A stretch of 64,000 nucleotides of DNA from Bradyrhizobium sp. WSM3983 (GTDB taxonomy: Bacteria; Pseudomonadota; Alphaproteobacteria; Rhizobiales; Xanthobacteraceae). Of this stretch, positions 34,230 through 44,116 are shown in pieces; position 1 is the stretch's first letter, and every line of letters starts with the position of its first letter. The translations under genes were made by a program, and so were the position numbers. The DNA lies in contig NZ_AXAY01000005.1 in assembly GCF_000473045.1 (NCBI RefSeq), positions 93,501 through 157,500 of the forward strand. Direction: 5' to 3'. A model generated the notes under the pieces. The model saw nothing but the letters and a program-made list of their open reading frames with translations, was not told where the DNA came from and searched no databases.

Positions 34230-36041
34230 CTACAGCCTGATCATGCCGTCGATAATCTGCGCAAACGTCCCGGAATCGAGCGCGACATAGGCGCCGGATT
34301 TCGGCTCCAGCATGAACATCGGGTCTTCTATCGCGCTGGGGTCAAAGCCCTCGCGCGCGAGTTCGCCCTTCTTCTGCTTGAATGTCTCGGTCGCATCGAG
34401 CTCGCGCGAGATGCGGATGAAGACGGGGCGGGCGTAGACCGGCAGGCGCTGCGCCAGATGCGCGGGCAAGGCCGCCACATCAAATCCCTCGTTCACGACG
34501 ATCGCGCTCATGCCGGCACGACCATCAGTGCCGGGAATGCTGACGCCGTAGGTGGTGGCATCGACCACGCCGATGAAATCGCGCACGGCGTCGTTGACCT
34601 CCGAGGTCGCGACGTTCTCGCCCTTCCAGCGGAAGGTGTCGCCGATGCGATCGACGAAATGGAAGAAGCCCTTGTCGTCGAGCCGCATCAGATCGCCGGT
34701 GCGGAACCAGGCATCGCCCCTGGCGAAGACGTCGCGCAAGATTTTCTTCTCGGTCTCGCCGGCGTCGGTATAGCCCTCGAAGCGGCCGCCGCCCTGGTCC
34801 GCCTTGCCGATACGGCCGATCGCCTCGCCGGCTTCACCGCGGACGCAGGCGATGCAAAAGCCCTCGTCATTGCGCAGTGGCACGCCGCTGTCAGGATCGA
34901 GCTTGACGAGGCCCGCGGGAAAGCGATGCGCCAGCAGCGGTGGGATGCGGCCAATTGCGCCCGGCTGGCCCTCGACGTTGAACAGCGAGAAATTGCCCTC
35001 GGTCGCGGCATAGAATTCGAGAATGCGGGGAATGGCAAAACGGCTCTGGAAATCCTCCCAGATATCACCGCGCAGACCATTGCCGCAGACGAGCCGCAGG
35101 CGGTGGCGGTTTTCGTATTCCGACGGCGGCGCCTTGAGCAGATAGCGGCAGAGCTCGCCGATATACTGGAACAGGGTGCAATCGTGCCGCACGATGTCGG
35201 GCCAGAAGTTCGAGGCCGAAAACTTCTCGGCGATCGCCACCGAGCCGCCGGCGGCGAGCATGCTGCATGGCGCGACGATGCCGCCGACCGAATGGAACAG
35301 CGGCAGGCAATCATAGAGCCGATCCTGCGACGAGGCGCCGGTGAGGCCGGCGAACCAGAAGCCCCAGTTGAGAATGCGGCGGTGGCTGATGCTGGCGGCC
35401 TTCGGCAGGCCCGTGGTGCCGGATGTGTAGATCAGCAGCGCCCGGTCATCGATGGTGACGTCGCCGTGCTCCTCCGGCAGCAGCGCCCCGTCGTCGAGCG
35501 CGGCGAGCGCGACATCGATCGCACGCTCGCTACGCGCATCGCCATGGGTCCAGATCTTGGCCTCTGTCTTCAGATGCGGCGTCGCGCTCTCCAGCGTCTC
35601 CGAGAGATCATGCGCGACGATAATATGCGAGGGCTTTGCGACATCGACGCAATGCGCGAGCGACTGCCCGACAAGCTTGGTATTGATCAGCGCCACCACG
35701 CCGCCAACGCGGCTGATGCCAAGCCAGGCTGCGACATAATCGATGCCGTTCGACATGATCAGGCCGACAGTATCGCCCTTGGCAACGTCAACCGAACGCG
35801 CCCAGCGCGCATAGCGATTGATACGCCGCGACAGGCCGTCATAGTCGAGCGTTGCGTCGTCCGTGACCAGCGCGACGCGGTCGGGCTGGCGACGTGCCCA
35901 ATCGTCGACGACGTCGGCGAACAGACGGCCCGGCAGCGTCTCGATCCGCGCAGTCAGCTCGATCGCCTTCAACCAGATCTTTGAAGCCGACGGCGCGCGC
36001 GCTTTGGCTTGCTCGATGACGCCGGTGGTCATGCCGTTCAT
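34230..36041 (-). CDS. very-long-chain acyl-CoA synthetase, FATP/VLACS type
   Basis: 603 residues. Adenylation motifs are ALLIYTSGTTGLPKAASISH (A3), EFYAATEGNFSLFNVEGQPG, WFRTGDLMRLDDKGFFHFVDRIGDTFRWKGENVAT (A7/A8 with the RWKGENV signature of FATP/VLACS proteins) and ELDATETFKQKKGELAREGFDP near the C-terminus. This subgroup activates long or very long fatty acids, or bile-acid and steroid side chains, at membranes. It lies upstream of the ACP operon in the same direction, with a 150-bp gap and a shared 10-mer of the candidate TetR operator in its own upstream region. Confidence 0.9.
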   Translation of the reverse strand: MNGMTTGVIEQAKARAPSASKIWLKAIELTARIETLPGRLFADVVDDWARRQPDRVALVTDDATLDYDGLSRRINRYARWARSVDVAKGDTVGLIMSNGIDYVAAWLGISRVGGVVALINTKLVGQSLAHCVDVAKPSHIIVAHDLSETLESATPHLKTEAKIWTHGDARSERAIDVALAALDDGALLPEEHGDVTIDDRALLIYTSGTTGLPKAASISHRRILNWGFWFAGLTGASSQDRLYDCLPLFHSVGGIVAPCSMLAAGGSVAIAEKFSASNFWPDIVRHDCTLFQYIGELCRYLLKAPPSEYENRHRLRLVCGNGLRGDIWEDFQSRFAIPRILEFYAATEGNFSLFNVEGQPGAIGRIPPLLAHRFPAGLVKLDPDSGVPLRNDEGFCIACVRGEAGEAIGRIGKADQGGGRFEGYTDAGETEKKILRDVFARGDAWFRTGDLMRLDDKGFFHFVDRIGDTFRWKGENVATSEVNDAVRDFIGVVDATTYGVSIPGTDGRAGMSAIVVNEGFDVAALPAHLAQRLPVYARPVFIRISRELDATETFKQKKGELAREGFDPSAIEDPMFMLEPKSGAYVALDSGTFAQIIDGMIRL

Positions 36042-36263
36042 TCCTTCGGGCGGTATCTGCTTGTTCCCGGCAGCTTAGTGCGCGTGCCCTGCCCAGGTGT
36101 TAAGAGACAAGGTAAAACTCGGTTAGCTCTCGATTAACTGCGATCATCCTTTACCAAGCCGACGGGAACGTCGTGCGGCCTGGCGCGATTCTTGCGATAG
36201 CAAATCCAGTCATACAAGCGCGCCGCGCGCGTCCTCTCGCCCGCGAGAGATGAACTGGAGGCC

Positions 36264-37244
36264 ATGGTGATCCCCAAGAGACATTTCCTTCAGACCGCCG
36301 CCTGTGCCGCGGCCACGCTCATCGCTCCGCGCGCCTTCGCGATCGGAAACCCGTCTTATCCGTCGCGCAGCGTGAAGTGGGTGGTGCCCTATGCACCGGG
36401 CGGAGCCACCGACGTGCTGTCACGACTGATCTGCCAGCGCCTGTCCGAACGACTCGGGCAGACTTTCGTGGTCGAGAACAAGCCCGGCGCCGGCAGCAAT
36501 ATCGGCACGCAGGCGGTGATCTCTTCCGCGCCGGACGGCTACACGTTGCTACTGACCTCGACCGCGAATGCGATCAACGCCTCGTTCGATCCGGCACTGC
36601 CTTACGATTTCGCCAAGGGCATCGCGCCCGTCGCCGGCGTCGCGCGCATTCCGCTGGTACTGGTGGTCAACAACGACTTGCCGGTGAAGAGCGTCGCCGA
36701 CTTCATCGCCTACGCCAAGGCCAATCCCGGCAAAATGTCGATCGCCTCGTCCGGCATCGGCACGTCGCTGCATCTCTCCGGCGAGCTGTTCAAATCGATG
36801 GCCGGCGTCCAGTTCACCCACGTGCCGTACCGCGGCTCCGCGCCGGGCCTGACCGACGTGATGAGCGGCCAGATCCAGGGCATGTTCGACAACGTCACCT
36901 CGTCCTTCGAGCTGGTGCGCGCCGGCAAGCTTCGCGCGCTCGGCATCACGCGCGAGCGCTCGGATATCCTGCCTGATGTGCCGCCGATCGCGGACACGTT
37001 GCCCGGCTACGAGACATCTTCATTCTATGGCGTCGGCGCGCCCTACGACACGCCGCGCGAGATCGTCGACCTGCTCAATCGCGAGGTCGACTCGGCTTTG
37101 TCCGACGCCGAGATCAAGGCCCGCATCGCCGAGCTCGGCGCGATCCCGCTGCACGGCAATGCAGGCGAGTTCGGCAGCATGCTCGCGGCCGAGACCGACC
37201 GCTGGCGCAAGGTGGTGGAGCTGTCGGGGATCAAGAAAGAATAA
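36264..37244 (+). CDS. Bug-family tripartite tricarboxylate (TTT) transporter substrate-binding protein
   Basis: 326 residues. A signal peptide with a Tat-like or Sec-like start (MVIPKRHFLQTAACAAATLIAPRAFA) precedes the Bug fold: VKWVVPYAPGGATDVLSRLICQRLSERLGQTFVVENKPGAGSNIGTQAVISSAPDGYTLL (about residues 38-97) and THVPYRGSAPGLTDVMSGQIQGMFDN. The family binds carboxylates in the periplasm. No TctA/TctB membrane genes are adjacent, which is common for Bug proteins in this group. Ligand unknown. Confidence 0.9.
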   Translation: MVIPKRHFLQTAACAAATLIAPRAFAIGNPSYPSRSVKWVVPYAPGGATDVLSRLICQRLSERLGQTFVVENKPGAGSNIGTQAVISSAPDGYTLLLTSTANAINASFDPALPYDFAKGIAPVAGVARIPLVLVVNNDLPVKSVADFIAYAKANPGKMSIASSGIGTSLHLSGELFKSMAGVQFTHVPYRGSAPGLTDVMSGQIQGMFDNVTSSFELVRAGKLRALGITRERSDILPDVPPIADTLPGYETSSFYGVGAPYDTPREIVDLLNREVDSALSDAEIKARIAELGAIPLHGNAGEFGSMLAAETDRWRKVVELSGIKKE

Positions 37245-37275
37245 ACGCGCCCGCGGGAGGCCCGATCATAAGAAG

Positions 37276-37578
37276 CTAGCGGGCGTTCTGCCTTCGCTGA
37301 TGAAGCGGCGGCGCTACGTTCGCGCGATAATACGGATTGGGGTCACAGGTCGCGGGCCGGCCGGACGCCGTCGCACGGCATTGCGGCAGCGACGTGAAGG
37401 AGCAATCATACCATCCCCCACCACCGCCGTCGCTCGCGCCGGTAAAGACGTGCATGCAGACGGGAAAACCGGGGTCGTAGGTCTGGGCTTGCGACGGCGC
37501 AGCCGCGAGCAATGCACCGACCGTCGAGATGAGGCCGAACCATCGGCGCGGCGGGATGTCCGCTGAAAACCGCATCAC
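37276..37578 (-). CDS. DUF3551 secreted protein
   Basis: 100 residues with an N-terminal signal segment (WFGLISTVGALLAAAPSQA). The mature part, TYDPGFPVCMHVFTGASDGGGGGWYDCSFTSLPQCRATASGRPATCDPNPYY, has four cysteines with the spacing shared by its neighbour, consistent with two disulfides in the periplasm. DUF3551 proteins occur in large numbers in Bradyrhizobium and have no known function. This gene and the next form a tandem pair, 6 bp apart. Confidence 0.82.
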   Translation of the reverse strand: MMRFSADIPPRRWFGLISTVGALLAAAPSQAQTYDPGFPVCMHVFTGASDGGGGGWYDCSFTSLPQCRATASGRPATCDPNPYYRANVAPPLHQRRQNAR

Positions 37579-37584
37579 AGTCCG

Positions 37585-37872
37585 TCAATGCACCTTCTTG
37601 TGACGCTTGCGTGGCGCGGGCGACGGCTCATCGAAAGCGTAGTAGGGATTGATGTCGCAGCTGGCCGCGCGGCCCGATGCTGTGGCGCGGCACTGCTCCA
37701 GCGACGTAAAGGAGCAGTCGAAATAGCTGCCGCCACCACCGCCGAAGCCACCGCCACCACCCGTGTAGACGTGCATGCACACCGGGTATTTCGGATCATA
37801 GGTCTGGGCGCCGGCATCTGCCGCGACGAACAGCGTGGCAATGGCGGTGAGGGTCAGGAGAGGCAGGCGCAT
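37585..37872 (-). CDS. DUF3551 secreted protein, tandem paralogue
   Basis: 95 residues from ATG 37872. Signal peptide MRLPLLTLTAIATLFVAADAGA, then the DUF3551 core TYDPKYPVCMHVYTGGGGGFGGGG, YFDCSFTSLEQCRATASGRAASCDINPYY and a basic tail PRKRHKKVH. The four cysteines and their spacing match the downstream neighbour. The pair probably arose by tandem duplication. Confidence 0.82.
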   Translation of the reverse strand: MRLPLLTLTAIATLFVAADAGAQTYDPKYPVCMHVYTGGGGGFGGGGGSYFDCSFTSLEQCRATASGRAASCDINPYYAFDEPSPAPRKRHKKVH

Positions 37873-38299
37873 CGGGCATTTCCTCGAATCGGTGGTAACG
37901 GCACGCGTTATGCCTTTTCGATATGGCACAACAGCGCGGTAGAAGCGATCGGTCCTGCTTATACCTCTCTCGCTTGTGACAGGCACCAAAAACGATCCGA
38001 CACGGCGCCGTAACGATCTGAAACCGGGAAGGCGCTCGGTGGGCCGGCCTGCACTGAACGCATATCTCGCTATAACCATCCTTCGACAAAGGTCGCACGC
38101 CGCCGGCGCAGGAAACCGTTCGCAGGCCTGAGCGAACGGACTAGTCTTTCGATCACAACGCCGGCCCCGGACCGATGACGTTCCAGGGCGATCAACAAAC
38201 ATATGGGCTGAAGGAAACGCACATTCGCGCTCGGGCTTCCGAGCGCGGCTCCGCCATGCGCGGGGAGAAGATGCGCTGGCCGGTCTGTGGGCTCAGGGC
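37873..38299. other. intergenic region between the DUF3551 pair and the RND gene
   Basis: 427 bp separating divergent genes. I see no protein gene with both a plausible start and a conserved sequence, and no strong terminator. It must hold the promoters of the DUF3551 pair and of the RND transporter; no operator stands out by eye. A GGGGAGAAG stretch lies at 38261-38269, but a good ribosome site for ATG 38300 is not obvious. Confidence 0.4.
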
Positions 38300-41200
38300 A
38301 TGCAAGAGAGCTTCTCGTCTCCGTTCATCCGCTATCCAATCGGCACTTCGCTGCTGATGGCGGGCATTCTGTTCGTAGGTCTCGTGGCCTACCCGCTGCT
38401 TCCGGTTGCGCCGCTACCGCAGGTCGACTTTCCGACCATCCAGGTTTCCGCGTCGCTTCCGGGCGGCAGCCCCGAAACCATGGCCTCCTCCGTGGCGCAG
38501 CCGCTCGAGCGCCAACTCGCGCAGATCCCCGGTATCACGCAGATGACCTCGACGAGTTCGCTCGGCTCGGCATCGATCACCATCCAGTTCGATCTCAACC
38601 GGCTGATCGACGCTGCCGCCAACGACGTGCAGGCCGCGATCAATGCCGCCAGCGGCCAATTGCCGAAGAACCTGCCCTCGCCGCCGACTTACAGGAAGGT
38701 CAACCCGGCGGACTCACCGATCATGATCCTGTCGGCAACCTCGGATACGTTGCCGCTGACAACCGTCAGTGACCGCACCGACGCCCAGCTTGCGCAGCAG
38801 ATCAGTCAGATTCCCGGTGTCGCCCAGGTGTTCGTCGGCGGGCAGCAGAAGCCCTCGGTGCGCATCCAGGTCGATCCGGCCAAGCTGGTCGCCAAGGGAT
38901 TGTCGCTGGAGGACGTGCGCAGCCAGATCGCGATCGCGACCACGGACAGCCCGAAGGGCAACATCGACGGCACGCGGCGCGCCTACACCGTCTACGCCAA
39001 CGACCAGCTGCTCGAGGCTACACAGTGGCAGGATGTGATTGTCGCCTATCGTAACGGGGCGCCTTTGCGGATTCGCGACATCGGCGAGGCGGTGTCGGGA
39101 CCGGAGGACATGAAGACCGCGGCCTGGGCCGACGGCAAGCGCGGCGTGTTCCTGGTGATCTTCAAGCAACCCGGTGCCAACGTCATCGATACGGTCAACC
39201 GCATCAAGGAGAAGCTGCCGCGGCTGATCGCCGCGATCCCGCCCGCGATCAGCATCAAGATCATCAGCGACCGCACCATCACCATCCGCGCCGCGGTCGA
39301 CGACGTGCAGATCACGCTCATGATCACCATCGTGCTGGTGGTGATGGTGATCTTCATCTTCCTGCGCAGCTTCTGGGCCACGATCATCCCGAGCATCACC
39401 GTGCCGCTGGCCCTGCTCGGCGCCTGCTCGCTGATGTGGGTGTTCGGCTACTCGCTGGACAATCTCTCGCTGATGGCGCTGACCATCGCGGTCGGCTTCG
39501 TGGTCGACGACGCCATCGTGATGCTGGAGAACATCACGCGCTATGTCGAGCGGGGCGAGAACCCGGTCACCGCCGCCTACAAGGGCGCGGCCGAGATCGG
39601 CTTCACCATCGTCTCCATCAGCATCTCGCTGGTCGCCGTGCTGATCCCGTTGCTGCTGATGGGCGGCATCATCGGCCGGCTGTTCCGCGAATTTGCGGTG
39701 ACGCTGGCGATGGCGATCTTCGTCTCGCTCGTGGTGTCGCTGACCCTGACGCCAATGATGGCCTCGCGCTTCCTGCGTTCCGACCACGAGGCCCGCAGCG
39801 GCCGCGTCTACCAATGGAGCGAGCGGCTGTTCGAGCGGCTGCTCGGCGCCTATGAACGCGGGCTCGACCTCGCGCTGCGGCATAGCCTCATCACGCTCTG
39901 CATTTTCTTCGCCACCGTCGCGCTATCGGCGCTGCTGTTTATCCTGATCCCGAAAGGCTTCTTCCCGCAGCAGGACAACGGCTTCCTCACCGCAGTGTCG
40001 GAAATGCCGCAGGACATTTCCTTCGCCGAGATGAAGCGGCGGCAGGAGGAGCTCAACGGCATCGTGCAGGCCGACCCTGCCGTCGATTCCATCGCGATGT
40101 TCATCGGCGGGGGCGGCACGGCGCTGAATTCGGGGCGCATGTATGTCACGCTGAAGCCGATCGGGGAGCGCGACGCCAATGCGCAACAGATCATCGCGCG
40201 GCTGCGGCCGAAGCTCGCCAAGGTCGAGGGCGCGCGCCTCTATATGCAGGCCTCGCAAGATGTGCGGCTCGGCGGCCGCGCCACCCGCACCCAGTTCGAG
40301 TTCACGCTGCAGGACGCCAATCTTTCCGAGCTGAATGCATGGGCGCCAAAGATCCTGACGGAGATGAGAGGCCTGCCGGAGCTGCGCGACGTCGCCACCG
40401 ACCAGCAGACCGAGGGCACGACGGTGCAGCTCACGATCAATCGGGACACCGCCGCACGCTATGGCATCCAGCCGCAGTTGATCGACGACACGCTCTACGA
40501 CGCCTTCGGCCAGCGCCAGGTGGCGCAATATTTCACGCAGACCAACAGCTATCACGTCGTGCTGGAGATCACGCCGGCGCTGCAAGGCAAGCTCGACACG
40601 CTCGACAAGCTCTACATCAAGTCGCCGCTGACCGGCGACGAAGTTCCACTCTCAGTCATCTGCAGATGGAATAGCGAGCCGGTGCGGCCGCTCGCAATTG
40701 CGCATCAGAGCCAGTTTCCGGCGGTGACGATCAGCTTCAACCTTGCCGAGGGCGTGGCGCTCGGACAGGCCACCGCCGCCGTGATGCGCGCGGTCGGCGA
40801 GATGGGCGCGCCGCCGACGCTGTCAATGAGCTTCCAGGGGACCGCACAGGCGTTTCAACAATCGCTCGGCACCGTACCGATGCTGATCCTCGCCGCACTC
40901 GTCGTGGTCTATCTGGTGCTCGGGGTGCTCTACGAGAGCTATATCCATCCGCTGACCATCCTGTCCACGCTGCCGTCGGCCGGCGTCGGCGCAATCGCGA
41001 TCCTGATGATCTTCGGCTTCGATTTCAGCCTGATCGCCCTCATCGGGGTGATTCTCCTGATCGGCATCGTCAAGAAGAACGGCATCATGATGGTGGACTT
41101 CGCCATCGCCGCCGAGCGCGAGCAGCATCTGACGCCGGAGCAATCGATCCGCCAGGCCGCACTGCTGCGCTTCCGGCCGATCATGATGACGACGATGGCG

Positions 41201-41434
41201 GCGCTGCTCGGCGGCGTCCCCCTGATGCTCGGCACCGGCACCGGCGCCGAGATCCGCCAACCGCTCGGCTACGCCATGGTCGGCGGCCTCATGGTCAGCC
41301 AGGCGCTGACCTTGTTCACGACCCCCGTCGTCTACCTTTACCTCGACCGCTTCTCCAACACGCTGTCACGCTGGATGGAGAGAAGGCCGGAGGCAGAGGA
41401 AGAGAGCGACGAGCAGAAGGATGCGGCGGAGTGA
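38300..41434 (+). CDS. RND-family multidrug efflux permease (hydrophobe/amphiphile efflux type)
   Basis: 1044 residues, standard for MdtB/MdtC/AcrB-type pumps. It has twelve transmembrane segments in two halves with large periplasmic loops. The proton-relay aspartates are in MALTIAVGFVVDDAIVMLENITRYVE (about residues 390-415), and the second half carries GVILLIGIVKKNGIMMVDFAIAAERE with the relay Lys. The N-terminus FSSPFIRYPIGTSLLMAGIL is the typical first helix. There is no membrane-fusion protein or outer-membrane channel gene beside it, so it must borrow partners encoded elsewhere. Substrates cannot be read from sequence. Confidence 0.93.
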   Translation: MQESFSSPFIRYPIGTSLLMAGILFVGLVAYPLLPVAPLPQVDFPTIQVSASLPGGSPETMASSVAQPLERQLAQIPGITQMTSTSSLGSASITIQFDLNRLIDAAANDVQAAINAASGQLPKNLPSPPTYRKVNPADSPIMILSATSDTLPLTTVSDRTDAQLAQQISQIPGVAQVFVGGQQKPSVRIQVDPAKLVAKGLSLEDVRSQIAIATTDSPKGNIDGTRRAYTVYANDQLLEATQWQDVIVAYRNGAPLRIRDIGEAVSGPEDMKTAAWADGKRGVFLVIFKQPGANVIDTVNRIKEKLPRLIAAIPPAISIKIISDRTITIRAAVDDVQITLMITIVLVVMVIFIFLRSFWATIIPSITVPLALLGACSLMWVFGYSLDNLSLMALTIAVGFVVDDAIVMLENITRYVERGENPVTAAYKGAAEIGFTIVSISISLVAVLIPLLLMGGIIGRLFREFAVTLAMAIFVSLVVSLTLTPMMASRFLRSDHEARSGRVYQWSERLFERLLGAYERGLDLALRHSLITLCIFFATVALSALLFILIPKGFFPQQDNGFLTAVSEMPQDISFAEMKRRQEELNGIVQADPAVDSIAMFIGGGGTALNSGRMYVTLKPIGERDANAQQIIARLRPKLAKVEGARLYMQASQDVRLGGRATRTQFEFTLQDANLSELNAWAPKILTEMRGLPELRDVATDQQTEGTTVQLTINRDTAARYGIQPQLIDDTLYDAFGQRQVAQYFTQTNSYHVVLEITPALQGKLDTLDKLYIKSPLTGDEVPLSVICRWNSEPVRPLAIAHQSQFPAVTISFNLAEGVALGQATAAVMRAVGEMGAPPTLSMSFQGTAQAFQQSLGTVPMLILAALVVVYLVLGVLYESYIHPLTILSTLPSAGVGAIAILMIFGFDFSLIALIGVILLIGIVKKNGIMMVDFAIAAEREQHLTPEQSIRQAALLRFRPIMMTTMAALLGGVPLMLGTGTGAEIRQPLGYAMVGGLMVSQALTLFTTPVVYLYLDRFSNTLSRWMERRPEAEEESDEQKDAAE

Positions 41435-41446
41435 GCCAGTCTCGCG

Positions 41447-43321
41447 TCAGCCCAGGCCCTGCAGCACCAGCCGGTTCAGCCTTGCGGCAAACGCGGCCGG
41501 GTCTTCCGGCAGCTCGCCATCCAGAATCTGCGCCTGTTCGAGCAGGAGCAGGCTGAGATCGTCAACCGTCTTCGAGCCGGCCTGCGCCCTGGTGATTGCC
41601 GAGACCATGGGGTGGCGCAAATTGATTTCCAGGATCGGCTTGGTGCCCATGCCGCGGTTCTGCTGCGCCAGGATGCGCTCGAGCTCGCGGCTCGGGCCCT
41701 GGCTGTCGGCGACGAGGCAGGAGGCGGAGCTGGTCAGGCGGGTCGAGGCCTTGACGTCGCTGACGCGCTCGCCGAGCGCTGCCTTGATCACCGCGATGGT
41801 GGCGGCCTCGTCTGCCTCGGGCTCGTCCTTCTTCGTCTCGTCCTTGTCGTCGACGCACGGAATCAGGTCGAGATTGAGATCGCCCTGGCTCAGCGACTTC
41901 AGCGGCTTGCCTTCGAATTCCGTCGGCATCGAGGTCCAGAACGCATCGACCGGATCGGACAGCAGCAGCACCTCGATGCCACGCGCGGTCGCGGCTTCCA
42001 GCCGCGGACTGGACTTCAGCCGCTCGATGCTGTCGCCGACGAGATAATAGATCTCGGTCTGGTTCGGCTTGAAATCGGCGACGACGTCCTTGAGCGCGCG
42101 CTTCTCACCGGTCGTGGTGGCGAAGCGCGACAGCGCGAGGAGCTTTTCGCGGCGCTCGAAATCCTCGTAGATGCCCTCTTTCAGCACCGCACCGAAGGCG
42201 TCCCAGATCTTCGCAAAATTCTCCGCATCCTTCTCGGCGAGGCTTTCGAGCTCGTTGACGACGCGGGTCGCCACGGCTTTGCGGATCTGCACCAATTGCG
42301 GGTTGTTCTGGAGCATCTCGCGCGAGATGTTGAGCGGGAGATCCTCGCTGTCGACGACGCCGCGGATGAAGCGGAGATAGCCCGGCAAGAGATCCGCATC
42401 ATCCGTAATGAAGACGCGGCGGACATAGAGCTTGACGCGGCCCTTGCGGTTCGGCTCGAACAGGTCGAACGGCTTGGTCGACGGCGCGAACAGCAGCACG
42501 GCGTAGGAGTAACGCCCCTCCGCGCGATAATGCAGCGTCATCGCGGGATCGTCGAAGGCGGATGCGATCTGCTGATAGGCCTTCTTGTAGTCCTCCGTCG
42601 AAAGCTCGGATTTCGAACGCTGCCACAGCGCACTCGCCGAATTGATCTGGCGCGGCTCGCCCTCTTCCGGCACGAGCTCGATGGGGAAGAGGATGTTGTC
42701 GGAATAGGCCCCGACGATGCGCTCGATCTCGAAAGCCTCGAGATATTTCTTCGCATCGTCCTTCATGTGCAGGACGATCTCTGTGCCGCGCGCCACACGG
42801 GCTGCCTCCTCGTCGCTTGCGCGTGCGATCTCGAAGCCGGAGCCGCCGGACGACGTCCAGGTCCAGACGTCGCTCTCGCCGGCGCGACGGCTGACGACGA
42901 CGATCTTATCGGCAACCATGAAGGCGGAATAGAAGCCGACGCCGAACTGGCCAATCAGGCCGAGGCCGTCCTTGGCCTCCTTCAGCTTCGACACGAAGGC
43001 CTTGGTGCCGGAGCGGGCGATGGTGCCGAGATGGTCGATCAGCTCCTGCCGCTCCATGCCGATGCCATTGTCGGCGATCGTCAGCGTTCCGGCCGGCTCG
43101 TTCGGAATGATCCGGATCTTGAGCGCGTCGCCCTCGCCCAAAAGCGTCGGGGTGGCGATCGCCTCATAGCGCAACTTGTCGCAGGCATCCGAGGCGTTAG
43201 AGACAAGCTCGCGCAGGAAGATGTCGGTCTCCGAATAGACGGAATGCACCATCAAGTGCAGCAGCTCGGAAACCTCGGCCTGGAAAGGCTGCGTATGCGT
43301 AGCCGTATCGGACGTCGTCAT
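41447..43321 (-). CDS. htpG: chaperone HtpG (Hsp90)
   Basis: 624 residues. The N-terminal GHKL ATPase has [16 protein letters not shown] (about residues 40-55), [27 protein letters not shown] and [23 protein letters not shown]. The middle domain includes [22 protein letters not shown], and the C-terminal dimerisation domain ends [31 protein letters not shown]. It is the bacterial Hsp90, acting in the cytosol on client proteins. It is monocistronic and ends 12 bp from the convergent RND gene. Confidence 0.97.
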   Translation of the reverse strand: MTTSDTATHTQPFQAEVSELLHLMVHSVYSETDIFLRELVSNASDACDKLRYEAIATPTLLGEGDALKIRIIPNEPAGTLTIADNGIGMERQELIDHLGTIARSGTKAFVSKLKEAKDGLGLIGQFGVGFYSAFMVADKIVVVSRRAGESDVWTWTSSGGSGFEIARASDEEAARVARGTEIVLHMKDDAKKYLEAFEIERIVGAYSDNILFPIELVPEEGEPRQINSASALWQRSKSELSTEDYKKAYQQIASAFDDPAMTLHYRAEGRYSYAVLLFAPSTKPFDLFEPNRKGRVKLYVRRVFITDDADLLPGYLRFIRGVVDSEDLPLNISREMLQNNPQLVQIRKAVATRVVNELESLAEKDAENFAKIWDAFGAVLKEGIYEDFERREKLLALSRFATTTGEKRALKDVVADFKPNQTEIYYLVGDSIERLKSSPRLEAATARGIEVLLLSDPVDAFWTSMPTEFEGKPLKSLSQGDLNLDLIPCVDDKDETKKDEPEADEAATIAVIKAALGERVSDVKASTRLTSSASCLVADSQGPSRELERILAQQNRGMGTKPILEINLRHPMVSAITRAQAGSKTVDDLSLLLLEQAQILDGELPEDPAAFAARLNRLVLQGLG

Positions 43322-43395
43322 GCGTTTACCCGGTCAATCAGAAATGGAGAAAGCCGGGATATAACGCGATGGGATAGGGGATCAAGTGGACATAC

Positions 43396-43420
43396 AAAAT
43401 CGCCCTCCAGGCGGAGGGCG
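43396..43420 (-). terminator. intrinsic terminator of the secreted-protein gene
   Basis: On the minus strand CGCCCTCC-GCCT-GGAGGGCG forms a perfect 8-bp stem, followed by ATTTT. It lies 24 bp after the stop codon at 43445. The plus strand also has a T5 run after the same stem, so it can act in both directions. Confidence 0.75.
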
Positions 43421-43444
43421 GTTTTTGCGGAAGGGCGAGGCCGA

Positions 43445-43879
43445 TCAGGTCACGCAGCGGCCGGGCTGCAGCAGCTTGGCGACCTCGGTCAGGGAGCTGA
43501 CCATCGGCTCGCAGGCGATCGTCGGCTTGCGGCCAGGGTTCAGCAGCGTGGGGGCCGGCTTGGCGTTGCCGGTCTCGATGACCGCGGGGACCCGCAGCAG
43601 CACAGAGGTATCGGCAAGGTCGTTTAGCCGCATCGAGACGGTACGGGTGGGAACCGCCGCCGGCTTCAGGTCGGCGAGGCGGTCGGACTTGCTGGTGCGA
43701 TTGACGTTGTGAGTTGCGACATTGCGACCTGAAGTTTGGTCGGCGACCGCCTCCCAGCGGCTGGCCAGATTATGGCCGGAGGCGAGTTGTACGGCGCCAA
43801 CCTGGGCGCCAACCTGAACGGCGCCAAGCGTCGCGGCGATGGCAACGGCACCAAAAAATACCTTTTGAATCTGTGACAT
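43445..43879 (-). CDS. hypothetical secreted protein
   Basis: 144 residues. The N-terminal VFFGAVAIAATLGAVQVGAQVGA looks like a signal segment, with possible cleavage after GAQ. The mature part is Ser/Thr/Asn-rich, contains LNDLADTSVLLRVPAV, and has two cysteines near the end (TIACEP, PGRCVT) that could form a disulfide. No family is recognised. It has its own terminator, and a perfect 18-bp inverted repeat lies 68 bp upstream of the start. Confidence 0.65.
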   Translation of the reverse strand: MSQIQKVFFGAVAIAATLGAVQVGAQVGAVQLASGHNLASRWEAVADQTSGRNVATHNVNRTSKSDRLADLKPAAVPTRTVSMRLNDLADTSVLLRVPAVIETGNAKPAPTLLNPGRKPTIACEPMVSSLTEVAKLLQPGRCVT

Positions 43880-43946
43880 GGCTGTCGGTCCCTCGCCCCA
43901 TGGCGATCACGGGAACAACGCGAGGGGAGGACCGGAGTTTCCCAGA

Positions 43947-43964
43947 GGTTAAGATCACTTAACC
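43947..43964. promoter_or_regulatory. perfect inverted repeat upstream of the secreted-protein gene
   Basis: GGTTAAG-ATCA-CTTAACC, 7-bp arms with a 4-nt centre, lies 68 bp upstream of the start at 43879. It contains two TTAA half-sites six bases apart, close to but not the seven of a CtrA site. An unknown regulator may bind here. Confidence 0.5.
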
Positions 43965-44079
43965 GTGTGCAGAAATGGCAGACGCCTGCGAAAAATTTTG
44001 CAGGCCGGCTGGAACGACTCCGGCGCCCGGGAGTCGTCTCAACAGCCGGCTATTCCCCCCTGCCCCATAAGCCGGCGAC

Positions 44080-44116
44080 GTAGGGCGCGACTGTGGTGAT
44101 GCCAGTCGCGCCTTAC
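44080..44116. repeat. long hairpin in the gap before the SnoaL-like gene
   Basis: GTAGGGCGCGACTG pairs with CAGTCGCGCCTTAC (one mismatch in 14) around a 9-nt loop, followed on the plus strand by TTTT. Another stem, ACGACTCC/GGAGTCGT, lies at 44014-44037. On the plus strand it looks like a terminator, although no plus-strand gene precedes it. Confidence 0.5.

Noticed and set aside
41612..43627. 671-codon plus-strand open frame opposite htpG
   Set aside because: It is a shadow of htpG, an effect of high GC content at third codon positions.
43947..43964. CtrA binding site
   Set aside because: The half-sites are six bases apart rather than the seven of the CtrA consensus, so it is kept only as an unknown inverted repeat.
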